From positions 6,345,633 through 6,409,632 of the forward strand of contig NZ_CP061800.1 of NCBI RefSeq assembly GCF_017377395.1: a stretch of DNA of 64,000 nucleotides, given 5' to 3'. This DNA is from Desulfonema magnum. Lineage in GTDB: Bacteria > Desulfobacterota > Desulfobacteria > Desulfobacterales > 4be13. The position numbers and the translations under genes are program-made. The stretch's first letter is position 1. Every line of letters begins with the position of its first letter. Shown here one piece after another: positions 53,112-62,040 of this stretch. The notes beneath the pieces are model-generated. The model worked only from the letters and a program-made list of their open reading frames with translations. It was not told the origin of the DNA and did not search any database.

Positions 53112-54029
53112 ATGAAATATGACAGGATAACAGCTCTGATGTGCCTGCTTTGTTTTTTGGGATGGGGAACAAATGCCGTGGCATCCGACCCGCTTTCCAT
53201 TTTCGTAAGCATTGTTCCGCAAAAATATTTTGTGGAAAAAATCGGAGGAGCGCGTGCCGAAGTGTCGGTAATGGTGAGTCCCGGAGCCAGTCCCGCGACT
53301 TACGAACCCAAACCGAGACAGATGGCCGCACTTTCCAACGCCAGGATATATTATGCAATCGGCGTGCCGTTTGAGAATGCATGGCTTAAAAAAATTGCCG
53401 CTGCCAACCCTGATATGTTTGTGGTTCATACTGAGGAGGGAATTGAAAAAATTCCCATGAAAGCGCATTTGCATGAGGAAGAAGAGCATCACGATGACCA
53501 TGAAGCAGATGAAAAAAAACATCATCACGGAAGCACCGACCCCCACGTATGGCTCTCCCCGCCTTTGGTCAGGATACAGGCGGACAACATTCTCAGGGCA
53601 TTGCTGACTGCTGACCCGGATCACGGCACGATATATGAGGCCAATCATAAGAAATTCGTCAGAGAGATTGAGAAACTTGACGCTGAAATCAGAAGCGCAT
53701 TCTCGGGAAAAGGAAAAAAGCCCCAGTTTATGGTCTTTCATCCTTCATGGGGCTATTTTGCCCGCACTTACGGGCTGGAACAAATTCCTGTGGAAATCGA
53801 AGGGAAATCGCCGAAACCCTCGGAACTTCAGCACTTCATTCGATATGCGAAAAAACAGGGCATTAAAATGATTTTTGTCCAGCCCCAGTTTTCAACCACA
53901 AACGCCCGGGTCATTGCCAGGGCCATTGGCGGACAGCTCGCTTTTGCGGATCCGCTTGCTCCGGATTGGGCGGATAACCTGCGAAAAGTAAGTGAAAAAT
54001 TTAAGGCAGCATTGAAGGGAAGGCAGTAA
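53112..54029 (+). CDS. znuA: Zinc ABC transporter substrate-binding protein
   Basis: 305 aa cluster A-I binding protein with signal peptide. Zinc ligands: His in DPHVWLSP, His in VFHPSWGYFA, a final Asp in LAFADPLAP. A flexible loop rich in His and acidic residues (HLHEEEEHHDDHEADEKKHH) is the hallmark of zinc over manganese carriers. Ribosome-binding site AGGAG. First gene of znuACB; its stop overlaps the ATPase start (TAATG). Confidence 0.94.
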   Translation: MKYDRITALMCLLCFLGWGTNAVASDPLSIFVSIVPQKYFVEKIGGARAEVSVMVSPGASPATYEPKPRQMAALSNARIYYAIGVPFENAWLKKIAAANPDMFVVHTEEGIEKIPMKAHLHEEEEHHDDHEADEKKHHHGSTDPHVWLSPPLVRIQADNILRALLTADPDHGTIYEANHKKFVREIEKLDAEIRSAFSGKGKKPQFMVFHPSWGYFARTYGLEQIPVEIEGKSPKPSELQHFIRYAKKQGIKMIFVQPQFSTTNARVIARAIGGQLAFADPLAPDWADNLRKVSEKFKAALKGRQ

Positions 54030-54790
54030 TGAAGAAACCTGTTATAGAAATTCAAAATCTTTCTTTTTCATACCGGGGTCATCCTATTTTAAAAAACGTA
54101 AATCTGAAGATCAATGAAAGAAGCTTTGTTGCCATGATCGGCCCCAATGGGGGCGGAAAAACAACGCTACTCAAGCTGATGCTCGGACTTTTGGAGCCGG
54201 ACAGCGGAATCGTAAGCATTTTTGGCGAATCACCTCAGCACACCGCACACCGCATCGGCTATGTGCCACAGGAGATCGGTATCAACAAAAGCTTTCCCAT
54301 ATCGGTCATGGATGTGGTACTCATGGGAAAACTGAGAACCGGAAGGGGCTGGTCAAGGCATTCACGAAACGACAGGAACGCCGCGGAAAAGGTCTTAGAA
54401 GAACTTGAAATGTGGGAACTCAGGGACCGCCGCATCGGAGAACTTTCAGGAGGACAGCGACAAAGGGTGTTTATTGCCAGGGCACTTGTGAATGATCCTG
54501 AAATTCTCTTTCTGGACGAACCCACCGCGAATGTTGACTCAAAGGGACAGACCGAATTTTATGAGGTTTTAAAGAAACTGAATGAAACCGCCGCGATCAT
54601 TATGGTCAGTCATGAACTCATGGTGATTTCCAGTTATGTCAAGTCTGTGGCATGTGTGAACGAGAATGTTCACTATCACAATGCCGCGGAAATTACCGAG
54701 GAAATGATTGATATGTTCTGCTGTCCTGTGGAACTTGTCACCCACGGAAAAGTGCCTCACCGGGTGCTGCGAAAACACGAGGATTTTTAA
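54029..54790 (+). CDS. znuC: Zinc ABC transporter ATP-binding protein
   Basis: 253 aa ABC ATPase: Walker A GPNGGGKTTLL, Q-loop YVPQEIG, signature LSGGQRQRVFIARALV, Walker B ILFLDEPTANVD, switch His in MVSHEL. Powers zinc import through ZnuB. One-base overlap with znuA; the next gene starts 2 bp after its stop. Confidence 0.95.
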   Translation: MKKPVIEIQNLSFSYRGHPILKNVNLKINERSFVAMIGPNGGGKTTLLKLMLGLLEPDSGIVSIFGESPQHTAHRIGYVPQEIGINKSFPISVMDVVLMGKLRTGRGWSRHSRNDRNAAEKVLEELEMWELRDRRIGELSGGQRQRVFIARALVNDPEILFLDEPTANVDSKGQTEFYEVLKKLNETAAIIMVSHELMVISSYVKSVACVNENVHYHNAAEITEEMIDMFCCPVELVTHGKVPHRVLRKHEDF

Positions 54791-54792
54791 AT

Positions 54793-55602
54793 ATGTTGGA
54801 AGCTCTTCAGTTTGAATTTATGAGAAATGCACTTTTCGCCGGTATCCTCGCCAGTGTGACTTGCGGCATTATCGGAACCCTGGTTGTGGTCAACCGGATT
54901 GTATTTATCTCAGGCGGAATTGCCCACGCGTCTTACGGCGGCATCGGGCTTGCGTTTTTTTTCGGTCTGCCTTATATGTTCGGAACCTTGGGATTCGCGC
55001 TGCTGACAGCCATGATAATGGCGGCTGTCACGTTAAAGAAGAGACATCGTTCCGACACTATCATTGGGGTTTTATGGGCCGTTGGAATGGCCCTCGGGGT
55101 GATTCTTACGGATCTGACGCCGGGATATAATGTTGACCTGATGAGTTATCTTTTCGGAAGTATTCTTACGGTTCCCAATGCGGACCTCTGGCTGATGCTG
55201 GGACTGAGCATTGTGATCATTCTTATTACCGGATTCTTCTACAATGATCTCCTTGCCATGTCTTATGACGAGGAATTTGCCAGAGTGAGAGGCGTTCCTG
55301 TAAACTTTCTCTATTTCCTGCTTCTCGGAATGATCGCCCTTTCCGTGGTGATGATTATCCGCGTGGTGGGGCTGATTCTCGTTATCGCTTTGCTGACGAT
55401 TCCCCCCTATATTGCAGAAAACTATTCAAAATCTCTTGCCAAAATGATGCTTGTTTCCGCACTGCTGAGTATGGCTTTTACTGTGATCGGGCTTTGGCTT
55501 TCTTATATGTTTAATCTCACTTCAGGCGCAACAATTATCATGGTGGGTGCGGCAGGTTTCTTTATCTCGGTTCTCCTTGACCGTTTTAAACGGAAAAAGT
55601 GA
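54793..55602 (+). CDS. znuB: Zinc ABC transporter permease
   Basis: 269 aa with eight to nine membrane helices of the ABC-3 family (LVVVNRIVFISGGIAHASYGGIG, VVGLILVIALLTIPPYIAE). Forms the channel with ZnuC and ZnuA. Last gene of the operon; a heptamer array begins right after its stop codon. Confidence 0.95.
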   Translation: MLEALQFEFMRNALFAGILASVTCGIIGTLVVVNRIVFISGGIAHASYGGIGLAFFFGLPYMFGTLGFALLTAMIMAAVTLKKRHRSDTIIGVLWAVGMALGVILTDLTPGYNVDLMSYLFGSILTVPNADLWLMLGLSIVIILITGFFYNDLLAMSYDEEFARVRGVPVNFLYFLLLGMIALSVVMIIRVVGLILVIALLTIPPYIAENYSKSLAKMMLVSALLSMAFTVIGLWLSYMFNLTSGATIIMVGAAGFFISVLLDRFKRKK

Positions 55603-55604
55603 TT

Positions 55605-55706
55605 GGTAATTTGTGATTTGTGATTTGTGATTTGTGATTTGTGATTTGTGATTTGTGATTTGTGATTTGTGATTTGTGATTTGTGATTGGTGATTGGTGA
55701 TTGGTG
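55605..55706. repeat. Heptamer array GTGATTT/GTGATTG
   Basis: About thirteen 7-bp units, GTGATTT changing to GTGATTG at the right end, directly downstream of znuB. Same unit as at 28305-28375. Confidence 0.92.
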
Positions 55707-55758
55707 ATTGGTCGCTGCTCTGGCTTTCAACTTTGTTGTGACTGGCCCGGTCGCAGCC

Positions 55759-55865
55759 AAGTATAACGAATTTAGGGAGGCCGAGCAAGCCCTGTAAGGG
55801 CGGCATATTTGTAGCAACAGGTTTGCAAGCCCCCGCAAGCCCCGTGGGAGCGGCATATTTGCAGC
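55759..55865. repeat. Truncated CTGATTATAACGG-type sequence with GGGCGGCATATTTGTAGCA core
   Basis: Begins TATAACGAATTTAGGGAGG (family end without its first bases), then two copies of the AAGCCC...GGGCGGCATATTTG core. No matching right end. Same core as in 12319-12493 and 63660-63765. Confidence 0.65.
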
Positions 55866-55897
55866 TTCTTCGTGACGCGAAACGTCTGTACTGCACT

Positions 55898-56027
55898 CCC
55901 ACGCTTTGCGTCACTGCCATTAAGTTAAGGAGCATCAGAAGTGACAAAAACATTTTCCGGCGAGGATGCGAAAAATAATTTTCGCACTCCGGAAGCTTAA
56001 CTTAATGGCAGTGACGCAAAGCGTGGG
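55898..56027. repeat. Perfect 32-bp inverted repeat enclosing a hairpin
   Basis: CCCACGCTTTGCGTCACTGC and on to GTTAAG (55898-55929) is exactly complementary to 55996-56027. Inside lies TGCGAAAA-TAAT-TTTTCGCA followed by ACTCCGG. A lone CAGCAGAT-family right end (CCATCTGCTG, 56051-56060) and a CTCGATAATCA-family left end (56064) follow directly. Confidence 0.85.
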
Positions 56028-56172
56028 AACGAGGTCGTTCAGGGCTTTTTCCATCTGCTGATACTCGATAATCAGATTTTTTCTGTCATTCCTGCGAAAG
56101 CAGGAATCCACTGTCTCCGGATTCTTAAAATCTGCGGAAAACGGATTCCTGCTTTTTTCTGTCAATATTTAT

Positions 56173-56712
56173 ATGGTCAACGGAGAACTGGCAATGCTTC
56201 TTGAGTCGGCATCGCAGAAAACCATTGACAAGCTCTTACAATTGAAACCGCAAAAGGTCATTGTGCTGGACAAGCTGTTTGAAAACAACGACCCGTTGAA
56301 AACAAATACGGCCCTGCAAATTAAAATACCCACACCCGTTGGCACATACAATCCTGACTGGGCTGTAATTTTCAATAACGACAAAAAAATTTATTTCATA
56401 GCGGAAACCAAATCAGCAAAAGATTCAGACAAGCTGAGAAAAAAAAGCAACTGAAACTCGATGTTCAAATTTTTGCTGTCATCCCTGCGAAAGCAGGAAT
56501 CCACAGCTCTCGGAACGCCGCATCTGCCAAAAATAGATTCCTGCTTTCGCAGGAATGACAAGCTTTTTGTTCGAATCGGGTCAAAAAAATTTGATCATCG
56601 AGTGAAAATAAAATGCGGGAAAAAGCATTATGAAATATTTGAACAGGTTGAATATAAACAGATAACCAAACTCAGGGAACTTGCTGATGTTCAGAAAATC
56701 GGGAGCAAGTAA
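56173..56712 (+). pseudogene. Type III restriction enzyme Res subunit, C-terminal fragment, frameshifted and interrupted
   Basis: The first piece contains KIPTPVGTYNPDWAVIF and IYFIAETKSAKDSDKLR, the PD-(D/E)xK nuclease end of Res proteins (NPDWA ... ETK). A run of eight A at 56439-56446 shifts the frame, and a 146-bp element follows. After it the protein resumes IKCGKKHYEIFEQVEYKQIT to a stop at 56712. If the element and one TGAAA are taken out, the frame with CAA-CTG-AAA-ATA-AAA-TGC joins smoothly. The helicase part is absent. Dead gene. Confidence 0.8.
56457..56602. mobile_element. CTCGATGATCAA-family element inside the res fragment, 5-bp target duplication
   Basis: Ends CTCGATGTTCAAATTTTT and the complement AAATTTGATCATCGAG; flanked by TGAAA (56452-56456, 56603-56607). 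The core is CTGCGAAAGCAGGAATCC and its inverted copy, the familiar GTCATTCCTGCGAAAGCAGG repeat. Confidence 0.88.
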
Positions 56713-56729
56713 GGGGGAATAAAAAAAAG

Positions 56730-59516
56730 ATGAAAAGACAAATTCTTCAGATTGTGTTATTTCTGTGTTTTCTAATTGCGGGTGATGTTTTTTCACAAAA
56801 CAACCCAAATCCTGTGTCCGTCCCTCTTATTTCGGATATCATTGTGGAGATTCAGGCTTTCCCCGGAGATAAAACCGAGCTGACTGAAATCGCCCAAAAT
56901 TTGATTCGTGTCCGACAAGGAGAACCTTTTTCTCCTGAACGTCTTCAGGCATCTGCTGATGCTTTAAAATTGTGCAAAAGATTTAAAAATATCCATGTGG
57001 ATTCCAAAGCAGAGGAAAAGGAGAAGATTATCCTTCTGTTTTATCTGACGCCGTTTCGATATATCAAAGATATTCATATAGAGGGCGCATCTCCTTTTTT
57101 TGAGCGGGATATTCTCAATGTGATGACAGTCTATATCGGAGATACTTTTCTTCAAAAGGACCTCCCGGACCAGGCCGTGTTAATTGAGAAACTATTCAGA
57201 CAGGATGGCTTTATCGCTCCGGAGGTCAGAGTGACGGCCCGGGAAGACACCGCAGATGGAAATTTCATCATTGATGTGGACATTGACAGAGATGATTATT
57301 ATCGGGTTAAAAAACTTGAGATCAGAGGAAATCGTGCTTTTTCAGGCAAAAGGCTGAAACTGAGAATGAAAACCTGGGTGGCATCCTTACTTCCCGGAGG
57401 CCCGGGACGTTTTATTGAAAAAAGCCTTAAACAAGATATTAAAAATCTGACTGAGTATTACAGAAAAAAGCAGTATTCGGATGTCGTGGTTGATTCCGAG
57501 CTTGAAAAAAATTCCAAAACAAGAAGCGTTTCCATTTTTATAACAATCAATGAGGGAAACAAATATGATATCGAATTCGAGGGCAATAAGGAATTCTGGG
57601 GTTTTACGTTAAAAAAAGATGTGGAGAATCTTTTTAAAGAAGGAAACAAAAATGATTTTGGCATAAAGAAGAGTGTGAGAACTATCAGAGAGCGTTATAA
57701 AAAAGCCGGCTATTCTGATATCCGTGTGAAGATACAAGACAAAGTAATACCGGAAAAGGCCATTCGAAAGGTACGCTTTGTTATTGACGAAGGCCCCCGA
57801 GCTATTGTTGATTCCATTGAAATTACAGGAAATCATGTCTTTGACGACGAGAAAATAAAAAAGCAGATGCTGACCCAGTTGCCGGGATTTCTTGAAAAAG
57901 GGGTCTTTGTTCCGGAAACGCTGGAGGAAGATATCAGCGCAATTCAGTCGCTTTATCTCGGTCAGGGCTATGCAGGGACAACCATTAAGAAACACCTGAA
58001 GCGGAGCCATGACAAACAAAAAATCGGAGTTCACCTTGAGATTGGCGAGGGGGTTCAGACGCTTATTTCTTCCGTGAAGATTACCGGGAGTAAGATTATT
58101 TCGGAAGCGGAAGCATACAAAACGCTTTCACTTAAAGTAGGATCGCCTTTCCAAGAAGACAACGTCCGGAATGACGAACATACACTGGCTTCCCTGATCG
58201 CGGAAAAAGGATATCCCCACATCAGGGTAAAGGGAGATGTTTCCGTCAGTGAAGATCAGTCTGTTGCAACGGTAGTTTATCATGTGGATGAGGGGCCTTA
58301 TGTGGAAATGGGAGAAATTTATTACGCGGGCAATTTTCGGACCAAAAGAAAGGTGCTGCTGAAAGAGCTTGAAATAAAAACAAATGCTCCTTTTTCCCTG
58401 GTAAAGATGCTTGAAACCCAGCGAAATATCCGAAACATGAATGTTTTTGACTCTGTTCAGTTCAAAGCTGTCGGACTGAAAGAAAAAGCGGAAAAAGTGA
58501 ATCTTTTCGTAGAAATGGAGGAAAAAAAGCCCTATTTTGTCCAGGTGGGCGCAGGATACGACACAGAAAGAAATTTTTATGCCCACGCAAAATCAGGAGA
58601 TCGCAATTTGTTCGGGACAAACAAGAGCGCATGGTTGAGCGGAGAAATGAGCGAAATCGGCTATAGGGGCGAATTCGGACTCACAGAACCCCGACTTTTC
58701 GGGTCCCGTTTTTCAACAACTCTCGGGCTTTTTATTGAAGAAAGAGAAGAATTTAATCAGGATTTTGGTGTGAGAACTTTTGGTTCCTCCCTGGGATTCA
58801 GCCGAAAATGGATTGAACATCTGAACACAACCTTAAATTTCCGATTTGAACAAAGAGATCAGTTTCGGCTTGATACGGCCGCATCAGAGGCTTATGACAG
58901 GGATGAATTCGAGATGAGACGAATTTTTGTCACAACACCTTCCGTGAGTTATGACACCCGAGATTCCTTTATCCGACCAAAAAAAGGAATGTTTTCCTCC
59001 TTCTCTGTTGATATTTCCCAAGGACTTGAAAACTCATTGGATAATTTTCTGAAATATCGCGTTGATGCAAGATACTATTGGACGCCTCTGGAACGCCTGA
59101 CCCTTGCCTGTCATGGTCGCGTGGGATATATTTATCCGTTCGCGTCTCAGGAAAAAGTTCCTGACGACCAGTTGTTTTTCCTGGGCGGCACCTCGGATAT
59201 TCGGGGATTCAGGGAAAATATGCTCAGTTTTGATGCTGAGGATAATCCTATAGGAGGCAATACGTCAATACTGGGAAGTTTGGAAGCAAGGATTGATCTG
59301 GGAGTGAATCTTGAATTCACGACATTTTATGATGTCGGAAGCCTGAGAGATACGTTTCAAGATACCGAGACAAAAGACTTTCGCTCCACAGCCGGTGTGG
59401 GATTGCGCTACATTACGCCTATCGGCCCCATTGGTTTTCTTTACGGGGTCAAGTTGGACAAGGAAGAGGGCGAAAGTGCGGGAAGACTTCATTTCACGAT
59501 GGGTTATACGTTTTAG
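56730..59516 (+). CDS. bamA: Outer-membrane protein assembly factor BamA
   Basis: 928 aa, signal peptide (VLFLCFLIAGDVFS). A chain of POTRA domains (about residues 25-560, probably six, each ending in a V-x-F-x-I-x-E-G type strand such as VRFVIDEGPRAIVDSIEITG) precedes a 16-strand barrel. The barrel shows GGTSDIRGF (the conserved lid-lock motif region, RGF) and ends GRLHFTMGYTF with the terminal aromatic of outer-membrane proteins. It folds barrels into the outer membrane. Longer than E. coli BamA (810) because of extra POTRA length. Gene stands alone; no skp or lpxD follows. Confidence 0.93.
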   Translation: MKRQILQIVLFLCFLIAGDVFSQNNPNPVSVPLISDIIVEIQAFPGDKTELTEIAQNLIRVRQGEPFSPERLQASADALKLCKRFKNIHVDSKAEEKEKIILLFYLTPFRYIKDIHIEGASPFFERDILNVMTVYIGDTFLQKDLPDQAVLIEKLFRQDGFIAPEVRVTAREDTADGNFIIDVDIDRDDYYRVKKLEIRGNRAFSGKRLKLRMKTWVASLLPGGPGRFIEKSLKQDIKNLTEYYRKKQYSDVVVDSELEKNSKTRSVSIFITINEGNKYDIEFEGNKEFWGFTLKKDVENLFKEGNKNDFGIKKSVRTIRERYKKAGYSDIRVKIQDKVIPEKAIRKVRFVIDEGPRAIVDSIEITGNHVFDDEKIKKQMLTQLPGFLEKGVFVPETLEEDISAIQSLYLGQGYAGTTIKKHLKRSHDKQKIGVHLEIGEGVQTLISSVKITGSKIISEAEAYKTLSLKVGSPFQEDNVRNDEHTLASLIAEKGYPHIRVKGDVSVSEDQSVATVVYHVDEGPYVEMGEIYYAGNFRTKRKVLLKELEIKTNAPFSLVKMLETQRNIRNMNVFDSVQFKAVGLKEKAEKVNLFVEMEEKKPYFVQVGAGYDTERNFYAHAKSGDRNLFGTNKSAWLSGEMSEIGYRGEFGLTEPRLFGSRFSTTLGLFIEEREEFNQDFGVRTFGSSLGFSRKWIEHLNTTLNFRFEQRDQFRLDTAASEAYDRDEFEMRRIFVTTPSVSYDTRDSFIRPKKGMFSSFSVDISQGLENSLDNFLKYRVDARYYWTPLERLTLACHGRVGYIYPFASQEKVPDDQLFFLGGTSDIRGFRENMLSFDAEDNPIGGNTSILGSLEARIDLGVNLEFTTFYDVGSLRDTFQDTETKDFRSTAGVGLRYITPIGPIGFLYGVKLDKEEGESAGRLHFTMGYTF

Positions 59517-59524
59517 AATGATAC

Positions 59525-59640
59525 AAGTACCTAAGCATAAGTTTTCGATATTCACACGGGAAAGAAACCCGGGTTTTTCCCCGGAATGATCCGTCGCCTC
59601 TGAATGAAAAAACGTGTTTCTCCGCCGTTCGCAGAAAAAA
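59525..59640. mobile_element. MITE-like element, TAAGTACC family (copy 4, right end lost)
   Basis: AAGTACCTAAGCATAAGTTT left end, AAACCCGGGTTTTTCCCC core, then GTTTCTCCGCCGTTCGCAGA as in copy 3, but the right terminal GGTACTTA is replaced by a CTGATTATAACGG end at 59645. This looks like one family inserted into or recombined with another. Confidence 0.7.
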
Positions 59641-59887
59641 GATGCTGATTATAACGGATTCAGGGATGCCAATCAAGCCCTGTAAGGGCGGCATAATGCT
59701 GGAAGATGTGATTCCGGAACAAACAGACACGCTCTCTTTCTGAAAAGGCAATGCACAGACTCTCCGCCGGGAGGGACAAGCAAAAAGTTTGGGATATTGC
59801 CGTATCTGTCTGTCTGCCGGAGTACAGCAAAACATTGCGGACGGGATTGCAAATCCTGTCCGGCAAACGCAAAAAGTTTTTGTTTAC

Positions 59888-59912
59888 GGGACGGGGTTTG
59901 CAACCCCGTCCC
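59888..59912. repeat. Perfect hairpin GGGACGGGGTT-TGC-AACCCCGTCCC
   Basis: 11-bp arms, TGC loop. Same hairpin as at 6953-6975. The stretch 59646-60080 holds no gene, only such repeats. Confidence 0.85.
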
Positions 59913-60080
59913 GCACGGACTCCGGAAGTCAGTTTTACATCTTGTAAAAAATATTGACGCTGTTTTTTTTCAATCAGCAGAACCTTTTAAGATAAGATAA
60001 AAAAATATCTCGGTATATCAAAATATTATATCAGATTATCTTTTTTACTCTGTTTTGGCATATCCCTTGCTTTTTATAGT

Positions 60081-60327
60081 CAGCAGATGGAAAGAACTCA
60101 GAAATGCTCGTCCGGGACTGAGAAGTTGTTGGCCATTCCGGGGGATTTGTCAATCCCCCGGGAGCGGATCTTTGCGGGACGGGGTTTGCAAACTCCGTCC
60201 CGCACAGCATATCCTTTGCTTTTTATATTGTCAGGAAAAAGCCTTTTTTATCTCTGGAGAATGAGGAGCGGATGGTAGCTGTTGTCTGGTGTATGGGTCA
60301 TTTTCCTTGGGCCTTTTCGATCTGCTG
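60081..60327. mobile_element. CAGCAGATCG-family element with GTTTGCAA and GACAAATCC-type cores
   Basis: Left end CAGCAGATGGAAAG, right end CTTTTCGATCTGCTG. Core: ATGCTCGTCCGGGACTGAGA, GGGGGATTTGTCAATCCCCC, and GGGACGGGGTTTGCAAACTC. Flanks (ATAGT/ATTAC) match at 3 of 5 bases only. Confidence 0.6.
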
Positions 60328-60377
60328 ATTACAAATGAACAGGCCCGATCATTTAACCTTAATTTAGGAGAAAACAC

Positions 60378-60836
60378 ATGAAAAACATTCGTAAAATCAT
60401 GGTGGCCTTTGACCGTTCCGATTATTCAATGGAAGCTGTGAAATATGCTGCTGAACTCGCGGAAAATCTGGAAGCGGAACTGATTATCACAAATGTGATC
60501 AACCAAAGAGATATTGACGCCGTCAAAAGGGTTGAGCGAGAATTTTCAAATATTTCCCTGGAAAAATATTTAGAAATTCAAAAGCAGGAGCTGGCAGAGG
60601 AGATCAGGAAGCTGCTCGAAGAAGTATCCTGCACTGGTCTTTCCGTCAAAAAAGTTTTCAGAATCGGCGTGCCGTTTTTGGAACTGGTTCAGGCCATCAA
60701 AGAAGAAGACGCGGAACTGATGGTCATGGGAACAAAAGGCCGAAGCAATCTTGCAGGCGTTCTTTTCGGAACAACAGCGGAAAAAATGTTTCGCCGGTGC
60801 CCGGTTCCCCTGTTGAGCATACGTCTTTCCAAATAG
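60378..60836 (+). CDS. UspA-family universal stress protein
   Basis: 152 aa. KIMVAFDRSDYSMEAVKYA start, and the ATP-binding G-x2-G-x9-GS[ST]-like loop as MGTKGRSNLAGVLFGTTAEKMFRRCPVPLLSI. Ribosome-binding site AGGAG. The CBS-domain gene follows 31 bp later, so both likely respond to the same energy or stress signal. Confidence 0.93.
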   Translation: MKNIRKIMVAFDRSDYSMEAVKYAAELAENLEAELIITNVINQRDIDAVKRVEREFSNISLEKYLEIQKQELAEEIRKLLEEVSCTGLSVKKVFRIGVPFLELVQAIKEEDAELMVMGTKGRSNLAGVLFGTTAEKMFRRCPVPLLSIRLSK

Positions 60837-60867
60837 AACAAACTTATTTTTTAAGGAGGTTTTCCGC

Positions 60868-61563
60868 ATGTTAGTCAGAAACTGGATGAGCAGACCAGTT
60901 ATCAGCATTGATGCAGATGATTCCATGCAGGATGCGATAACATTGTTAAAAGAACGACATATTCATATGCTGCCGGTAATGAGAAAAGGTAAACTGGCTG
61001 GTATTGTCACGGACGGAGATCTGAAAAGAGCATCTGCTTCCGATGCAACCACCTTGGAGATTCATGAACTCCTTTATCTGATCTCCAAGATCAAAGTGAA
61101 AGATATCATGACCAAAGACCCTGTCACGGTTCCTCCTGACTACACAATAGAAGAAACCGCGGACGTGCTTTCAACCCATAAAATATCCGGAGTTCCTGTC
61201 ATCGGCCATAAAGAACAACTTGCAGGTATAATTACGCAAACAGACCTGTTCAGGGTGATCATGTCTCTGAGCGGTTTTGGAAAAAGAGGGGTTCAGTTTG
61301 GCTTTCAGGTGGAAGACAGTCCCGGGACAGTGGCGATTCTCATTGACATGATTCGGGAATATGGCGGCCGCGTTGTGAGTATCCTGACTTCCAATGAAGG
61401 TTCCCCCGAGGGATATCGCAGTGTTTACATTCGCGCTTATGGTATCAGTCAATCTGATCTTCTCAAACTCAGACAGGTACGCCAGGAACGAACCGCCTTG
61501 CTCTACATTGTGGATCATCGTGAGAATAGGAGAGAGATCGTCGTTGCATCTGATGAAAAATAG
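60868..61563 (+). CDS. CBS-domain pair with ACT-like C-terminus
   Basis: 231 aa, strong AAGGAGG. Two CBS motifs: WMSRPVISIDADDSMQDAI...GIVTDGDLKRA and IMTKDPVTVPPDYTIEETA...GIITQTDLFRV. The last 85 residues (FQVEDSPGTVAILIDMIREY, GGRVVSILTS) look like an ACT domain. CBS pairs bind adenine nucleotides; ACT domains bind small ligands, often amino acids. A sensor acting with the UspA protein upstream is likely; its target is unknown. Confidence 0.9.
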   Translation: MLVRNWMSRPVISIDADDSMQDAITLLKERHIHMLPVMRKGKLAGIVTDGDLKRASASDATTLEIHELLYLISKIKVKDIMTKDPVTVPPDYTIEETADVLSTHKISGVPVIGHKEQLAGIITQTDLFRVIMSLSGFGKRGVQFGFQVEDSPGTVAILIDMIREYGGRVVSILTSNEGSPEGYRSVYIRAYGISQSDLLKLRQVRQERTALLYIVDHRENRREIVVASDEK

Positions 61564-62040
61564 CGTTCTTCAGACTGAATAAAAGATTCAAGTCTTCACA
61601 GACATATTAAAATTAAACAGGATAGCTGTTTGAAATAACCGGCATATCCGATGCCGCCTCCTTGTAAGCCTTTTGTTATAAACCAGCCTTTTTACAACCC
61701 CCCATAAAAAAATCATACATTCCCGTGACGAATAAGCTGACGCTTAAAAAAATGTTGGTAAATTAAGATTAAGACTCTGGTTTTATATGATAATAATCTC
61801 AGTGCTTTTGCCTTCCGCTGTTTTACAATTGCAAAATTTAATTTTTTCAGGTACTGGTTTGGTGAAAAGACTTTATGCTGATTATAACGGATTCAGCTGA
61901 TGACTCGACTGCACAAGCAGTGAAATAAAATTCAGTATCCTGATATTCAGAGGACTGAACAGGATTCATCACTGCCTTTGCAGGACGACCAAAACTTGAT
62001 TATCGAGTGACACTGACAATTGCCAAACAAAGGAATGAAG
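61564..62040. other. Intergenic region with element ends
   Basis: No gene. It holds a lone CTGATTATAACGGATT end at 61878, and a possible worn CTCGAT-family element from CTCGACTGCACAAGCAGTG (61904) to CTTGATTATCGAG (62007), flanked by TGA on both sides. Confidence 0.45.
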
